Positions 17,289 to 26,018 are shown, counted from the first letter of the stretch. The stretch is DNA of 44,359 bases from Streptomyces iconiensis (GCF_028657195.3 NZ_JANCPR020000067.1:1-44359), one strand, 5' to 3'. Notes: a model not told the origin generated them from the letters alone. Made by a program: numbers and translations.

Positions 17289-18587
17289 TCACTTCGACGG
17301 CGAACTGGTGGCCTTCTCCTCGGCCTCGGCCTTGCGCTGGAGCCCGTTGAGAACGCTCTTGGGGTCGCCGCCCCTGGTGACGGCCTCGCCGACGTTCTTC
17401 TTGATCGCGGCGCTGGTGCCCGCCCAGGAGACCTTGCCGACGGGGTAGAACTGCGCGGTGTCGAGCTGGTCGAGGAAGCGCCACAGCTTCTTGTGCCGCC
17501 GGTCCTCCCGCATGCGGGTGGTCGCCGAGGTGGTGACGGGCATGAGGTCGTAGCGGGAGGCGAAGGCGTAGTGGTTCGTCTCGCGGTAGACGAAGTCGAG
17601 GAACTTGCCCGCCTGTTCCCTGTTCCCGTTGGCGCGGAAGGCCATCATCCAGTCGGCGACGCCGAGGTTGGACTCGGAGGGCCCGCCCTTGCCGGGGATC
17701 TTGCCGGTGCCGTAGCTGACGCTGCGCCGCTCGGCCTGCTGCATGAGGGTGGGGTGACCGTTGAGCATGCCGACATCGCCGCGTCCGAAGGCGTCGAACA
17801 GCTCCTGCCTGTCGGTACGCGCCGGGTTGGTGCCGGTGAACCCCGGGGTGACGAGGTTGTCCCGTATCCAGGTGAACGTACGGACGTTGGCGGCGGAGTT
17901 GATGGTGTAGTTGCCGACGTTGTCGACGTACGAGCCGCCGCCGCTGAGCATCCACATCATGGTCTCGGCCGGCGCCTCCTCAGGTCCGAGGGGAAGGCCG
18001 TAGGGGATCTCCACGCCCGCCTTCTTGAGGGCGAGGGCCGCGGCCTTCAGCTCCTCCCAGGTCTCGGGCGGCGACTCGGGGTCGAGGCCGGCGTCGCTGA
18101 AGAGGTTCTTGTTGTAGAAGAGCAGCCGGGTGCTGGAGACGAAGGGCAGCCCGTACTGCACGCGCTGCACCTCGCCCGCCTCGGCGAGCCGGACGAGGAA
18201 GTCGGCCTGTACGGGGATGGAGAGGAGTTCGCTGACCTTGTAGAGCCTGCCCTGTGACGCGTAGTCGGCGTAGGCCCCGATCTGGGCGACGTCCGGGGGC
18301 TCATCGGCCGCGACCATGTCGGCGACCTTCTTGTCGACCTCGCTCCAGCTGTGGACGGCGACGTCGACGGAGATGTCGGGGTTCTTCTTGGTGAAGGCGT
18401 CGGCGAGGGACTCCCAGTACGTCTGGGAGCTGTTGTTGCCGCCCGGGTCGCCGTAGTCGGCCGCCACCAGCTTCAGGGTGACCTTGCCCGAGCCCGAGCC
18501 GTCTCCGCAGCCCGAGAGCGCCGTCATCCCGGTTGCGCCTGCCAGACCGGTGGCGGCCATGCCCAGGAATCGCCGTCTTTCCATCAT
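17289..18587 (-). CDS. Orphan sugar ABC transporter substrate-binding lipoprotein
   Basis: Carbohydrate-binding extracytoplasmic protein. 432 aa from the ATG at 18587 (GTG 18593 and ATG 18584 are alternatives; AGGGG is best spaced for 18587). ERRRFLGMAATGL is a good Tat motif (RRxFLG), and the lipobox is LSGC, so it is probably a Tat-exported lipoprotein. Middle motifs include GLPFVSSTRLLFYNKNLF and TLMQQAE. No permease or ATPase genes adjoin it. It is divergent from nagK-nagA, and a DasR-like site lies about 100 bp upstream, suggesting an amino-sugar or other aminosugar-coregulated ligand. Confidence 0.88.
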   Translation of the reverse strand: MMERRRFLGMAATGLAGATGMTALSGCGDGSGSGKVTLKLVAADYGDPGGNNSSQTYWESLADAFTKKNPDISVDVAVHSWSEVDKKVADMVAADEPPDVAQIGAYADYASQGRLYKVSELLSIPVQADFLVRLAEAGEVQRVQYGLPFVSSTRLLFYNKNLFSDAGLDPESPPETWEELKAAALALKKAGVEIPYGLPLGPEEAPAETMMWMLSGGGSYVDNVGNYTINSAANVRTFTWIRDNLVTPGFTGTNPARTDRQELFDAFGRGDVGMLNGHPTLMQQAERRSVSYGTGKIPGKGGPSESNLGVADWMMAFRANGNREQAGKFLDFVYRETNHYAFASRYDLMPVTTSATTRMREDRRHKKLWRFLDQLDTAQFYPVGKVSWAGTSAAIKKNVGEAVTRGGDPKSVLNGLQRKAEAEEKATSSPSK

Positions 18588-18686
18588 CCCCACTACCCCT
18601 CAGAGCCCCGCCGTGTGCCGTCCGGCAGCGGATGGCGCGTGCCCCGCACCGTCCGGTGCCGGGCGAGTGTCCCGCCGTGCGAGCTA

Positions 18687-18702
18687 TAAGGTCTACACCA
18701 AA
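18687..18702 (-). promoter_or_regulatory. DasR-like (dre) site upstream of the orphan lipoprotein
   Basis: The core AGGTCTACACCA at 18689-18700 matches the dre core TGGTCTAGACCA at 10 of 12 positions. It overlaps the likely promoter of the minus-strand lipoprotein gene (TATA-like element adjacent). DasR is the GntR repressor of GlcNAc genes in Streptomyces. Confidence 0.6.
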
Positions 18703-18854
18703 GGTGATAGCGGTACGGATTCGACTTGGACTCCTTTCGGAATCTCCCAAAGCTGTCCGCGTCCGGACAAACCCCTCCCCCGTACGTGTCCCGCACCCCC
18801 TTCAGCCCCTCTCCGCGCGGCCGGGAGACGCCGGGAGGGAAGAAGATCCCCCCT

Positions 18855-18870
18855 AGTGGACTAGACCTTT
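18855..18870 (+). promoter_or_regulatory. DasR-like (dre) site upstream of nagK-nagA
   Basis: AGTGGACTAGACCTTT matches the 16-bp dre consensus (A[C/G]TGGTCTAGACCA[C/G]T) at 13 positions and ends 28 bp before the nagK GTG. nagKA is an established DasR target in S. coelicolor, which supports this call. Confidence 0.72.
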
Positions 18871-18898
18871 TTCGTGGTCTCGCGGGAGACTGTGCCCC

Positions 18899-19894
18899 GT
18901 GAGTAACCGTGATGAGCCCACGACCGTACGCACCGCGCAGTACGTCATCGCCCTCGATGTCGGCGGCACGGGGATGAAGGCCGCCCTCGTCGGGTCCGAC
19001 CACACGCTGCTGTACGAGACCCGCCGCCCCACCGAGCGCGAACGCGGACCCGAGGCCGTGATCCAGGGCATCCTCGACTTCGCCGCCGAGCTGCGCGCCT
19101 TCGGCGTCCAGCGGTACGGCGCCGAACCACTGGCCGCCGGCGTCGCCGTGCCAGGGGTCATCGACGAGGAACACGGCATCGCCGTCTACTCCTCGAACCT
19201 CGGCTGGAGCGACGTACCCATGCGCAGACTGCTGCGCGAACGGCTCGGCGAGGACCGCCCCGCCGGTCTGCCCCCGCTCCCCGTGGCGCTCGGCCACGAC
19301 GTGCGGGCTGGCGGGCTGGCCGAGGGCAGGATCGGCGCGGGCGAGGGCGTCGACCGCTATCTGTTCGTCCCTCTCGGCACCGGCATCGCCGGCGCCATCG
19401 GCATCGGAAAGACCGTGGAACCGGGCGCGCACGGCAGCGCCGGCGAGATCGGCCACATCGTCGTACGCCCCGACGGGCCCCCGTGCGAGTGCGGGCAGCG
19501 CGGCTGCCTGGAGCGGCTGGCCTCGGCATCGGCCGTGGGCCTCGCCTGGGCCGAGGCGTGCGGCGACCCGCAGGCCACCTCCGCCGACGCGGCCAAGGCC
19601 GTCGAGTCCGGTGACCCGCGCGCCCGCGAGGTGTGGCGGAACGCCGTCGACGCGCTCGCCACCGGCCTCGTCACGGGCCTCACGCTGCTCGACCCGCGCA
19701 CACTGATCATCGGCGGCGGCCTCGCCGAGGCGGGCGACACCCTCTTCGTTCCGCTCCGGGAGGCGGTACGCGAGAAGGTCACCTTCCAGCCACTCCCGGC
19801 AATCGTGCCTGCGGCACTCGGGGACGCCGCAGGTTGCCTGGGCGCGGGACTTCTCGCCTGGGATCTTCTCTCCGCGGAGGTTGCGAGCCGATGA
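18899..19894 (+). CDS. nagK: ROK-family sugar kinase, probable N-acetylglucosamine kinase
   Basis: Cytoplasmic kinase phosphorylating an aminosugar (GlcNAc to GlcNAc-6-P) or glucose. 331 aa. The ATP-binding phosphate-1 motif ALDVGGTGMKAAL is at about residue 18, and the ROK zinc motif CECGQRGCLE is near residue 195 with the preceding GEIGH. The GTG at 18899 has GGGAG about 10 nt upstream. It overlaps nagA by 4 bp (ATGA), so it forms a nagK-nagA operon behind a DasR-like site. Glucokinase specificity cannot be excluded from sequence. Confidence 0.85.
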   Translation: MSNRDEPTTVRTAQYVIALDVGGTGMKAALVGSDHTLLYETRRPTERERGPEAVIQGILDFAAELRAFGVQRYGAEPLAAGVAVPGVIDEEHGIAVYSSNLGWSDVPMRRLLRERLGEDRPAGLPPLPVALGHDVRAGGLAEGRIGAGEGVDRYLFVPLGTGIAGAIGIGKTVEPGAHGSAGEIGHIVVRPDGPPCECGQRGCLERLASASAVGLAWAEACGDPQATSADAAKAVESGDPRAREVWRNAVDALATGLVTGLTLLDPRTLIIGGGLAEAGDTLFVPLREAVREKVTFQPLPAIVPAALGDAAGCLGAGLLAWDLLSAEVASR

Positions 19895-21039
19895 GCAAGC
19901 GAACAGTGCTGACCGGTGCCAAGGTCGTGCTGCCGGGAGGTGTGCGGGAGGACACGGCGCTGACGGTCGAGGACCGCAGGATCGTCCCGGGCGCACCCGG
20001 CGAGGGGGACAACACGCTGGATCTGACCGGGCACTGGATCGTGCCGGGCTTCGTCGACATGCATGTGCACGGCGGGGGCGGCGCGTCCTTCTCGGCCGGT
20101 ACGCACGACGAGGCGATGACGGCCATCGCGACACACCGCCTGCACGGAACGACGACCATGGTCGCCTCGACCGTCACAGGTGACCTGGACGACCTCTCCC
20201 GGCAGGCGGGCGCGCTCAGCGAACTCGCCGAGCAGGGCGAGCTGGCGGGCGTCCACTTCGAGGGACCCTTCATCTCCTGCGAGCGGCGCGGCGCGCACGA
20301 GCCGTCGCTGCTGCGCGACCCCGACCCCGCCGACGTACGCAAGCTGCTCGACGCGGCACGCGGTACGGCGAAGATGATGACCCTCGCACCCGAGCGCCCC
20401 GGCGGCCTGGAGTCCGTAAGGCTGCTCGCCGACAACGGTGTCATCGCCGCCGTCGGACACACCGACGGCACGTACGAGGACACCCACGAGGCCATCGAGG
20501 CGGGCGCGACCGTCGCCACGCACCTCTTCAACGCCATGCCGCCGCTGGGCCACCGCGCCCCCGGCCCCGTGGCAGCGCTGCTGGAGGACGAGCGCATCAC
20601 CGTCGAGCTGATCAACGACGGCGCCCATCTGCACCCGGCCGTCGTGGAGTTGGCGTTCCACAGGGCGGGCGCGGCGCGCGTGGCGTTCATCACCGACGCG
20701 ATGGGCGCCGCCGGTGTGGGCGACGGCCGCTATCCGCTCGGCGGCCTGGAGGTCGACGTACGCGACGGCGTCGCCCGACTGGTCGAGGGCGGCTCCATCG
20801 CCGGCTCGACGCTCACCCTGGACCAGGCGTTCCGGCGCGCGGTGACCGTCGACCGGCTGCCGGTCGGCGACGTGGTCAGCGCCCTCTCGGCGAACCCGGC
20901 ACGGCTGCTGGGCGTGGACAGCGAAGTGGGCTCGCTGGAGCCCGGCAAGTACGCGGACCTGGTCGTGCTGGACGGCGAGTTCATGCTGCGGGGCGTCATG
21001 CGGCGCGGGGAGTGGGTGGTGGCTCCGCAGGGGGCCTGA
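19891..21039 (+). CDS. nagA: N-acetylglucosamine-6-phosphate deacetylase
   Basis: Amidohydrolase removing acetate from GlcNAc-6-P to give GlcN-6-P, feeding glycolysis or cell-wall precursors. 382 aa. Metal and catalytic residues are visible: HVH at 58-60, E124 in HFEGPF, H190 in VGHTD, H211 in THLFNAM and catalytic D269 in FITDAM. Translationally coupled to the upstream kinase (ATGA overlap). Confidence 0.95.
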   Translation: MSKRTVLTGAKVVLPGGVREDTALTVEDRRIVPGAPGEGDNTLDLTGHWIVPGFVDMHVHGGGGASFSAGTHDEAMTAIATHRLHGTTTMVASTVTGDLDDLSRQAGALSELAEQGELAGVHFEGPFISCERRGAHEPSLLRDPDPADVRKLLDAARGTAKMMTLAPERPGGLESVRLLADNGVIAAVGHTDGTYEDTHEAIEAGATVATHLFNAMPPLGHRAPGPVAALLEDERITVELINDGAHLHPAVVELAFHRAGAARVAFITDAMGAAGVGDGRYPLGGLEVDVRDGVARLVEGGSIAGSTLTLDQAFRRAVTVDRLPVGDVVSALSANPARLLGVDSEVGSLEPGKYADLVVLDGEFMLRGVMRRGEWVVAPQGA

Positions 21040-21198
21040 GCTGCCCGTATCGGCCCGGGGGGTCGCCCGTCGGCGCCTCCAGTGGCATGATCGCTCACGC
21101 GTCCCTCGGGACTCCGCGGGAACTCCCGTGGGACCCGTAGACCTGTGAGTCCGTCATGTCCGTCATGCCCGTTACATCGGTGAGGGTGGTGTGAGCGA

Positions 21199-22149
21199 GT
21201 GATTCTGACCGTCACGCTCAATGCCGCGGTCGATCTCACCTACCGCGTGCCCAGTCTCACGCCGCACAGCTCGCACCGGGTACGCGAGGTGATCGAGCGG
21301 CCGGGTGGCAAGGGCCTCAACGTCTCCCGGGTGCTCGCCGCCCTCGGCCTCGCCACCACGGCGACGGGCTTCACCGGGGGCGACACGGGCCGCGAGCTGC
21401 GCGGCCTGCTCGCCCAGACCCCCGGGGTGACCGACGCGCTGGTGCCCGTCGCCGGGCGCACCCGGCGCACCGTCGGCGTCGTGGACGAGGGCAGCGGCGA
21501 CACCACCCAGCTCAACGAGCCGGGCCCGCACATCTCGGCCGAGGAGTGGGAGACCTTCCTCGGTACGTACCGCGAGCTGCTGCACGCAGGTCCCGCGCCG
21601 TCGGGCGAGCGCACGGAGGCGGTGGCGCTGTGCGGCAGCCTGCCGCCCGGCGTACCCGTCGGCGCGTACGCGGCGCTCGTACGCGAAGCCCGTACGGCGG
21701 GGGTGCCGGTGCTGCTCGACACCAGCGGCGAGCCGCTGCGGCGCGGGATCGCGGCCAGGCCGGACATGGTGAAGCCCAACGCGCACGAGCTGGCCGGGAT
21801 CACCGGCACAACGGAACCGCTGCGCGCGGCGCGCGCGGCCCAGCGGCGCGGCTCCCGCGCCGTTGCCGCCTCGCTCGGCGAGGACGGGATGCTGCTGGTC
21901 ACCCAGGACGGCGCGTGGAGCGCCGCCGTACCCGAGCGGCTGTCGGGCAACCCGACAGGCGCGGGCGACTCGGCCGTCGCCGGCCTGCTGTCCGGCCTCT
22001 CCGAGGGCCTGCCGTGGCCCGACCGGCTGGCTCGCGCCGTCGCACTCTCGGCGGCGACCGTACGGGCACACGCTGCGGGCGAGTTCGACACGGAGACGTA
22101 TGCACGGCTGCTGCCGGAAGTCCGCGTAAAACCCCTCACCACGCCGTAA
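21199..22149 (+). CDS. PfkB-family hexose kinase (1-phosphofructokinase-like)
   Basis: 316 aa sugar-phosphate kinase of the PfkB/ribokinase superfamily. The N-terminus TVTLNAAVDLTY and GGKGLNVSRVLAALG match the 1-phosphofructokinase/tagatose-6-phosphate kinase branch, and NPTGAGDSAVAGLL near residue 252 holds the catalytic Asp. It sits 160 bp after nagA on the same strand, so it may phosphorylate a downstream hexose phosphate; cotranscription is not certain. The GTG start follows GAGTGAG without a strong Shine-Dalgarno. Confidence 0.85.
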   Translation: MILTVTLNAAVDLTYRVPSLTPHSSHRVREVIERPGGKGLNVSRVLAALGLATTATGFTGGDTGRELRGLLAQTPGVTDALVPVAGRTRRTVGVVDEGSGDTTQLNEPGPHISAEEWETFLGTYRELLHAGPAPSGERTEAVALCGSLPPGVPVGAYAALVREARTAGVPVLLDTSGEPLRRGIAARPDMVKPNAHELAGITGTTEPLRAARAAQRRGSRAVAASLGEDGMLLVTQDGAWSAAVPERLSGNPTGAGDSAVAGLLSGLSEGLPWPDRLARAVALSAATVRAHAAGEFDTETYARLLPEVRVKPLTTP

Positions 22150-22234
22150 CGGCTCGCGCCTGGCCCTTACGACACCGGCCCCGGTGTGCCCCCGTGTGTG
22201 CTTCGCCCCCCCCGCCTCGCCTCGCCTCGCTTCG

Positions 22235-22540
22235 CCTCGCTTGGGAGGTCTGCGCCAGAGGCGCAGGGCTGGCAAGCGCAGCCCTCACGCGGGGTACGCG
22301 CACCGAGAGGCTGCCCCTGAACGCGCGTCGCGGGCTACCGGCCCGCCGTGGCCGATCGCGCAGTTCCCCGCGCCCCTTCGGGGGCACACCTCGCTTGGGA
22401 GGTCTGCGCCAGAGGCGCAGGGCTGGCAAGCGCAGCCCCCACGCGGGGTACGCGCACCGAGAGGCTGCCCCTGAACGCGCGTCGCGGACCGCCGGCCCAC
22501 CGTGGCCGATCGCGCAGTTCCCCGCGCCCCGTCGGGGCGC
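22235..22540. repeat. 154-bp tandem duplication
   Basis: Two adjacent copies (22235-22388 and 22389-22540) that differ at only a few positions. Each includes a CTGCGCC/GGCGCAG hairpin and the CGCGCAGTTCCCCGCGCCCC block, which is a widespread intergenic element of Streptomyces. No coding capacity is supported. It lies between convergent genes and may serve as a transcription terminator. Confidence 0.88.
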
Positions 22541-22551
22541 AGAGCTGCGGG

Positions 22552-22953
22552 TTACATCCAGTCCGTGCAGTAGTTCTTCAGCTCGTTGCCCTGGTAACGA
22601 GCTGCCTGTACGCCGACATCGAAGATGCCGGAGTCGTTCTTCGCCGTGGTCTTCCAGTACTTGGGAGCGCTGGACGCGTTCGAGCGCCAACGCCAGTACT
22701 TCTTCTTGCCGTTGACGTCCTTGGTGACCAGCCGCACCCGCGCGTGGGCGCCGTCACCCTTCTTGTCGTCCTGTGCGTTCAACTCGACGCTGATCTTGTC
22801 GGTCGCACCGCCGAAGTCGAAACTCGCGCCGCCGTTGGCTCCCGCGGTGCGGCACCCGATGTACTGGGGTGCCGCCTGGGCCGGGCCCGCCAGGGTCAGG
22901 GCCAGGGTGCCCGCGGCAGTCGCGGCACCCAGCACGGTGAACTTCCTCTGCAC
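22552..22953 (-). CDS. Small secreted hypothetical protein
   Basis: 133 aa. Clear Sec signal peptide: basic MQRKF, then hydrophobic VLGAATAAGTLALTLA, with likely cleavage after AQA near residue 27. The mature protein of about 105 residues is Lys-rich with aromatic pairs (KYWRWRS, PKYWKTT) and two cysteines (in IGCR and NYCTDWM) that could form a disulfide. The start is a GTG with GGGGGAG upstream. No family recognised. Confidence 0.7.
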   Translation of the reverse strand: MQRKFTVLGAATAAGTLALTLAGPAQAAPQYIGCRTAGANGGASFDFGGATDKISVELNAQDDKKGDGAHARVRLVTKDVNGKKKYWRWRSNASSAPKYWKTTAKNDSGIFDVGVQAARYQGNELKNYCTDWM

Positions 22954-23047
22954 CGGGACTCCCCCAAAAACACGTCCACGTACGGATCACTGCGTCCGCA
23001 AAACTAGGTGTCCGTTGCAGAGGGCGTCAAGGAACCCCAGCTCAGCG

Positions 23048-24010
23048 CTACTTCCAGCCGCGTTCGAGCCTGACCTGGTCGAGGTTGGCGTTGCACTGGT
23101 TGCCGTCCTCGCAGGAGATCTTGATGCTGTTCTCGCCCTTGGTGAGCTGGATGTTGGACCACGTGGTCGCCCAACCCTTCGCCCAGTCACCCTTCTTGGC
23201 GCCGGCCCAGTTCTTCATCCGGAGCGGACGGTCCTGGGCCTCGCCGTTGACGGTGAGCGTGGCGTCGGCGTCCTCGCCGGGTACGCCGTAGCGCACATGC
23301 AGGGTGTACTTGCCGCCCTGCGGCACGTCCTTCAGCTCCCACGTCGCCGAGGCGCCGGGCTGGTTGAGGCCGCCGACGTAGGCGCCGCCCCTGCCCTTGG
23401 CGTTGGGGACGTCCTTGGACGCCGTCGCCCCTCCACCGAGCGTGAGGCTGGCCGCGTCCTCCTTGGGCGGAGTCTTGGGCGCCGGCTTGTCCTTGTCGGG
23501 CTTGGGGTCCTTGCCGCCCTTGTCCCCGTTCTTGTCGCCGGCCTGCTGGGAGGTGTCGTCGTCCTTGCCCTCGGCCGCGTTCGCGCCGTTGTCCTTGTTG
23601 AAGATGATCGCGGCACCGATGCCGATGACCACGGCGGCGACAACGGCGATGGCGCCGACCAGCAATCCGGTACGGCTACGGCCCCCGCGGCCGTAGCCGT
23701 CTCTGCCGCCCGCTCCCTGCCGCGCCGCCGCGCGTCCGCCCGGCACCGTCTCGGGTGCGGCGTAGTGCGCGCTGGGCTGCTGGTTCGGCGGCGGCGGGGG
23801 CTGCTGCTGCGGGCGCTGCTGCGGATAGCCGTAGCCGTACTGCCGCTCGCCGACCGCGCGTACCTGGTTGTACGAACGACGGGGGACGCCGGGCTGCTGG
23901 GTCGGTGCCTGTGCGGCACCGTCGCCGCCCTCCTGCCGGTAGAGATAGGCGAACGGGTCGTCCTCGCCGCCCTCCGGCGCAGCGCCGTTGCCGTTGTTCT
24001 CGGCGGTCAT
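23048..24010 (-). CDS. Membrane-anchored protein with CBM35-like domain
   Basis: 320 aa from the ATG at 24010 (GGGAG 8 nt upstream; the GTG at 24019 is less well spaced). Residues 1-105 are a disordered Gln/Pro/Gly-rich cytoplasmic region (PQQRPQQQPPPPPNQQP). One membrane helix follows (LLVGAIAVVAAVVIGIGAAI), then a Lys/Asp/Pro linker, then a C-terminal beta-sandwich of about 130 residues with GGYVGG-like, ATWELKDVPQGGKYTLHVRY and NLDQVRLE, typical of CBM35/CBM6-like carbohydrate-binding modules. It probably binds polysaccharide at the cell surface. No catalytic domain. Confidence 0.75.
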   Translation of the reverse strand: MTAENNGNGAAPEGGEDDPFAYLYRQEGGDGAAQAPTQQPGVPRRSYNQVRAVGERQYGYGYPQQRPQQQPPPPPNQQPSAHYAAPETVPGGRAAARQGAGGRDGYGRGGRSRTGLLVGAIAVVAAVVIGIGAAIIFNKDNGANAAEGKDDDTSQQAGDKNGDKGGKDPKPDKDKPAPKTPPKEDAASLTLGGGATASKDVPNAKGRGGAYVGGLNQPGASATWELKDVPQGGKYTLHVRYGVPGEDADATLTVNGEAQDRPLRMKNWAGAKKGDWAKGWATTWSNIQLTKGENSIKISCEDGNQCNANLDQVRLERGWK

Positions 24011-24104
24011 CCCCTTCACTCCCTACTGCGTCAGGTATCCGGGCGAGCCTACCTCTCCTGGGCGAACCACTTGTTGCGGTCGTAGCGGATCGCTGCACGC
24101 GGAG

Positions 24105-25877
24105 CTACCCTGCCCGGCGCTGGCCCTTGGCCCGTGACCGCTTCTCCACATACATCCGCTGGTCAGCGGATTGCAGGACCTCTTCGGCCGTCATACCGCA
24201 GCCCGCCCAGCCGATGCCGAAACTGGCGCCCACCCGGACGCCCCGGCCATCGACCCGGATCGGGGGGATGATCGCATTCCGCAGCCGCACCGCAAGATCC
24301 TGGGCCTCGGCAGGGCCCAGCCCGTCGGCCAGCACCACGAACTCGTCGCCGCCCATCCGGGCCACCGTGTCGTTGTCCCTGACCCCGGCCGAGAGCCGGC
24401 GCGCGACCTCGACGAGGACCGCGTCACCGCAGTGGTGCCCGTAACGGTCGTTGATCGACTTGAACCCGTCCAGGTCACAGAAGAGGACGGCGAGCCCCTT
24501 CTCCCCGGGCCCGTCGCCCTCGGGCGGCACCGCGTGCACATGGTGGTCGCGCACTCCGGGGCCGCCGGGCTGCCCCGGCACCCCTCCGGAGCCCTGGTCA
24601 CCCGGGACGCCGGGCAACTGGCCGGGGCCGCCGTGGATACCGGTCAGCTGCCCGGACTCCGCAGGTCCCGGTCCCGCTCCGGCAGCCATGTCTCCGAGCC
24701 CGTCGAAGTCCACGAAGCTGTCGTACTCCCGGCCGTAGCCGTGCCCGTCGGGCTCGATACGGGCCACGCCCGCCGCCGCCCCGCCGCCCACGCCCCTGGC
24801 GGGCAGCGGGCAGAGCCTGCTGTTGAGCCGCGCGCGCAGCTCGGCGCTGTTGGGCAGCCCGGTCAGTGAGTCATGGCTCGCACGGTGCGCGAGCTGCAGC
24901 TCGTGCCGCTTGCGCTCCTCGATGTCCTCGACGTGCGTGAGCAGATAGCGAGGCCCGTCCGCCACATCGGCGACCACGGAGTTGCGCAGCGAGACCCAGA
25001 CGAACGAGCCGTCCCGCCGGGCCAGCCGCAGCTCGGCCCTGCCGCCCTCGGCTGAGGTGCGCAGCAGGGTGCCGATGTCCTCGGGGTGCACGAGGTCGGA
25101 GAAGGAGTAGCGGCGCATCGCGGAAGCCGGCCGGCCGAGCAGCCTGCACAGCGCGTCGTTGATCCGCAGCAGCCGTCCGTGCTGGTCCCCGCCCATCTCG
25201 GCGACGGCCATACCGCTGGGCGCGTACTCGAACGCCTGCCGGAAGCTCTCCTCGCTCGCGCGCAGCGCCTGCTGCTCCCGCTCCAGGCGCACCAGCGCCC
25301 GCTGCATGTTCGACCGCAGCCGTGCGTTACTGATCGCGATGGCGGCCTGCGAGGTGTACATCTGGAGCGCTTCGCAGCCCCATGCGCCGGGGCGGCGTCC
25401 GTTGCGGGGCCTGTCGACGGAGACCACGCCCAGCAGCTCACCGTCGGAGGCGTAGAGCGGCGCGAAGAGGCGGTCCATCGGATGCCACTCGTCATTGAAG
25501 CGCGGCGCGGGTCCCGCCGTGTGCCACTGGGGCACATCGTCGTCGTCGAGCACCCAGCCCTCGGTGTACGGGATGAAGCGGAGCACTCCCCACTGCTCCC
25601 CCATCGCCAACCGCCGCTCCCAGGAGATACGGGAGCCGACCCGGCCCGCCATCATCGCCTCGGCCGCCGGGCTGCCCGCGACGGCGGCGACGACGAGGTC
25701 ACCGTCGGCGCGCACCAGATTCACAGCGGCGATCTCGAAGCCGAGTCCCTCGACCACCCCGTCGGCCACGGTCTGGAGCGTGTCGGCGAGGCTGCGTGCG
25801 GTGTTGAGCTGCGCCACGACGTGGTGCAGCTGACGCAGACTGGCGAGGCGGACATAGGGCTCCGACTCGGTTTCCAT
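24105..25877 (-). CDS. cdgB: GAF-PAS-GGDEF diguanylate cyclase (CdgB-like)
   Basis: Makes cyclic di-GMP, which in Streptomyces controls development through BldD. 590 aa: GAF at about 20-190, PAS/PAC at 205-325, GGDEF from 330. The active site is intact (MGGDEF, residues 508-513), and an inhibitory RxxD site (RDND, 500-503) sits exactly five residues before it. The GGDEF domain is split after LTGLPNSAELRARL by about 100 residues of Gly/Pro-rich, collagen-like sequence (357-460). Architecture and the nearby nagKA genes fit S. coelicolor CdgB (SCO4281, from memory). A perfect Crp-type palindrome lies 126 bp upstream. Confidence 0.85.
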   Translation of the reverse strand: METESEPYVRLASLRQLHHVVAQLNTARSLADTLQTVADGVVEGLGFEIAAVNLVRADGDLVVAAVAGSPAAEAMMAGRVGSRISWERRLAMGEQWGVLRFIPYTEGWVLDDDDVPQWHTAGPAPRFNDEWHPMDRLFAPLYASDGELLGVVSVDRPRNGRRPGAWGCEALQMYTSQAAIAISNARLRSNMQRALVRLEREQQALRASEESFRQAFEYAPSGMAVAEMGGDQHGRLLRINDALCRLLGRPASAMRRYSFSDLVHPEDIGTLLRTSAEGGRAELRLARRDGSFVWVSLRNSVVADVADGPRYLLTHVEDIEERKRHELQLAHRASHDSLTGLPNSAELRARLNSRLCPLPARGVGGGAAAGVARIEPDGHGYGREYDSFVDFDGLGDMAAGAGPGPAESGQLTGIHGGPGQLPGVPGDQGSGGVPGQPGGPGVRDHHVHAVPPEGDGPGEKGLAVLFCDLDGFKSINDRYGHHCGDAVLVEVARRLSAGVRDNDTVARMGGDEFVVLADGLGPAEAQDLAVRLRNAIIPPIRVDGRGVRVGASFGIGWAGCGMTAEEVLQSADQRMYVEKRSRAKGQRRAG

Positions 25878-26002
25878 CGCCCTCCCCCTGAGCCTTGTAC
25901 GTCAACTCCAGGTGCTCGCGGGACTTCGCTGTCCGACTGTCACGGCCACTGAATCACAGCGAGCTGTTCACCCGGTACACAGGGTCAACAATTAATGCCC
26001 TC

Positions 26003-26018
26003 TGTGACTCAAGTCACA
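26003..26018. promoter_or_regulatory. Crp-type palindrome upstream of cdgB and the flavin reductase
   Basis: TGTGACTCAAGTCACA is a perfect TGTGA-N6-TCACA palindrome and also fits the Streptomyces Crp consensus GTG-N6-GNCAC as I recall it. It lies 126 bp before cdgB (minus) and 196 bp before the flavin reductase (plus). BldD, which also controls cdgB in S. coelicolor, uses TNAC-N5-GTNA; the spacing here is one base short for that. Confidence 0.6.

Noticed and set aside
26003..26018. BldD box at the cdgB promoter
   Set aside because: The half-sites TGAC and GTCA are four bases apart here, one short of the TNAC-N5-GTNA pattern; the Crp reading fits better.
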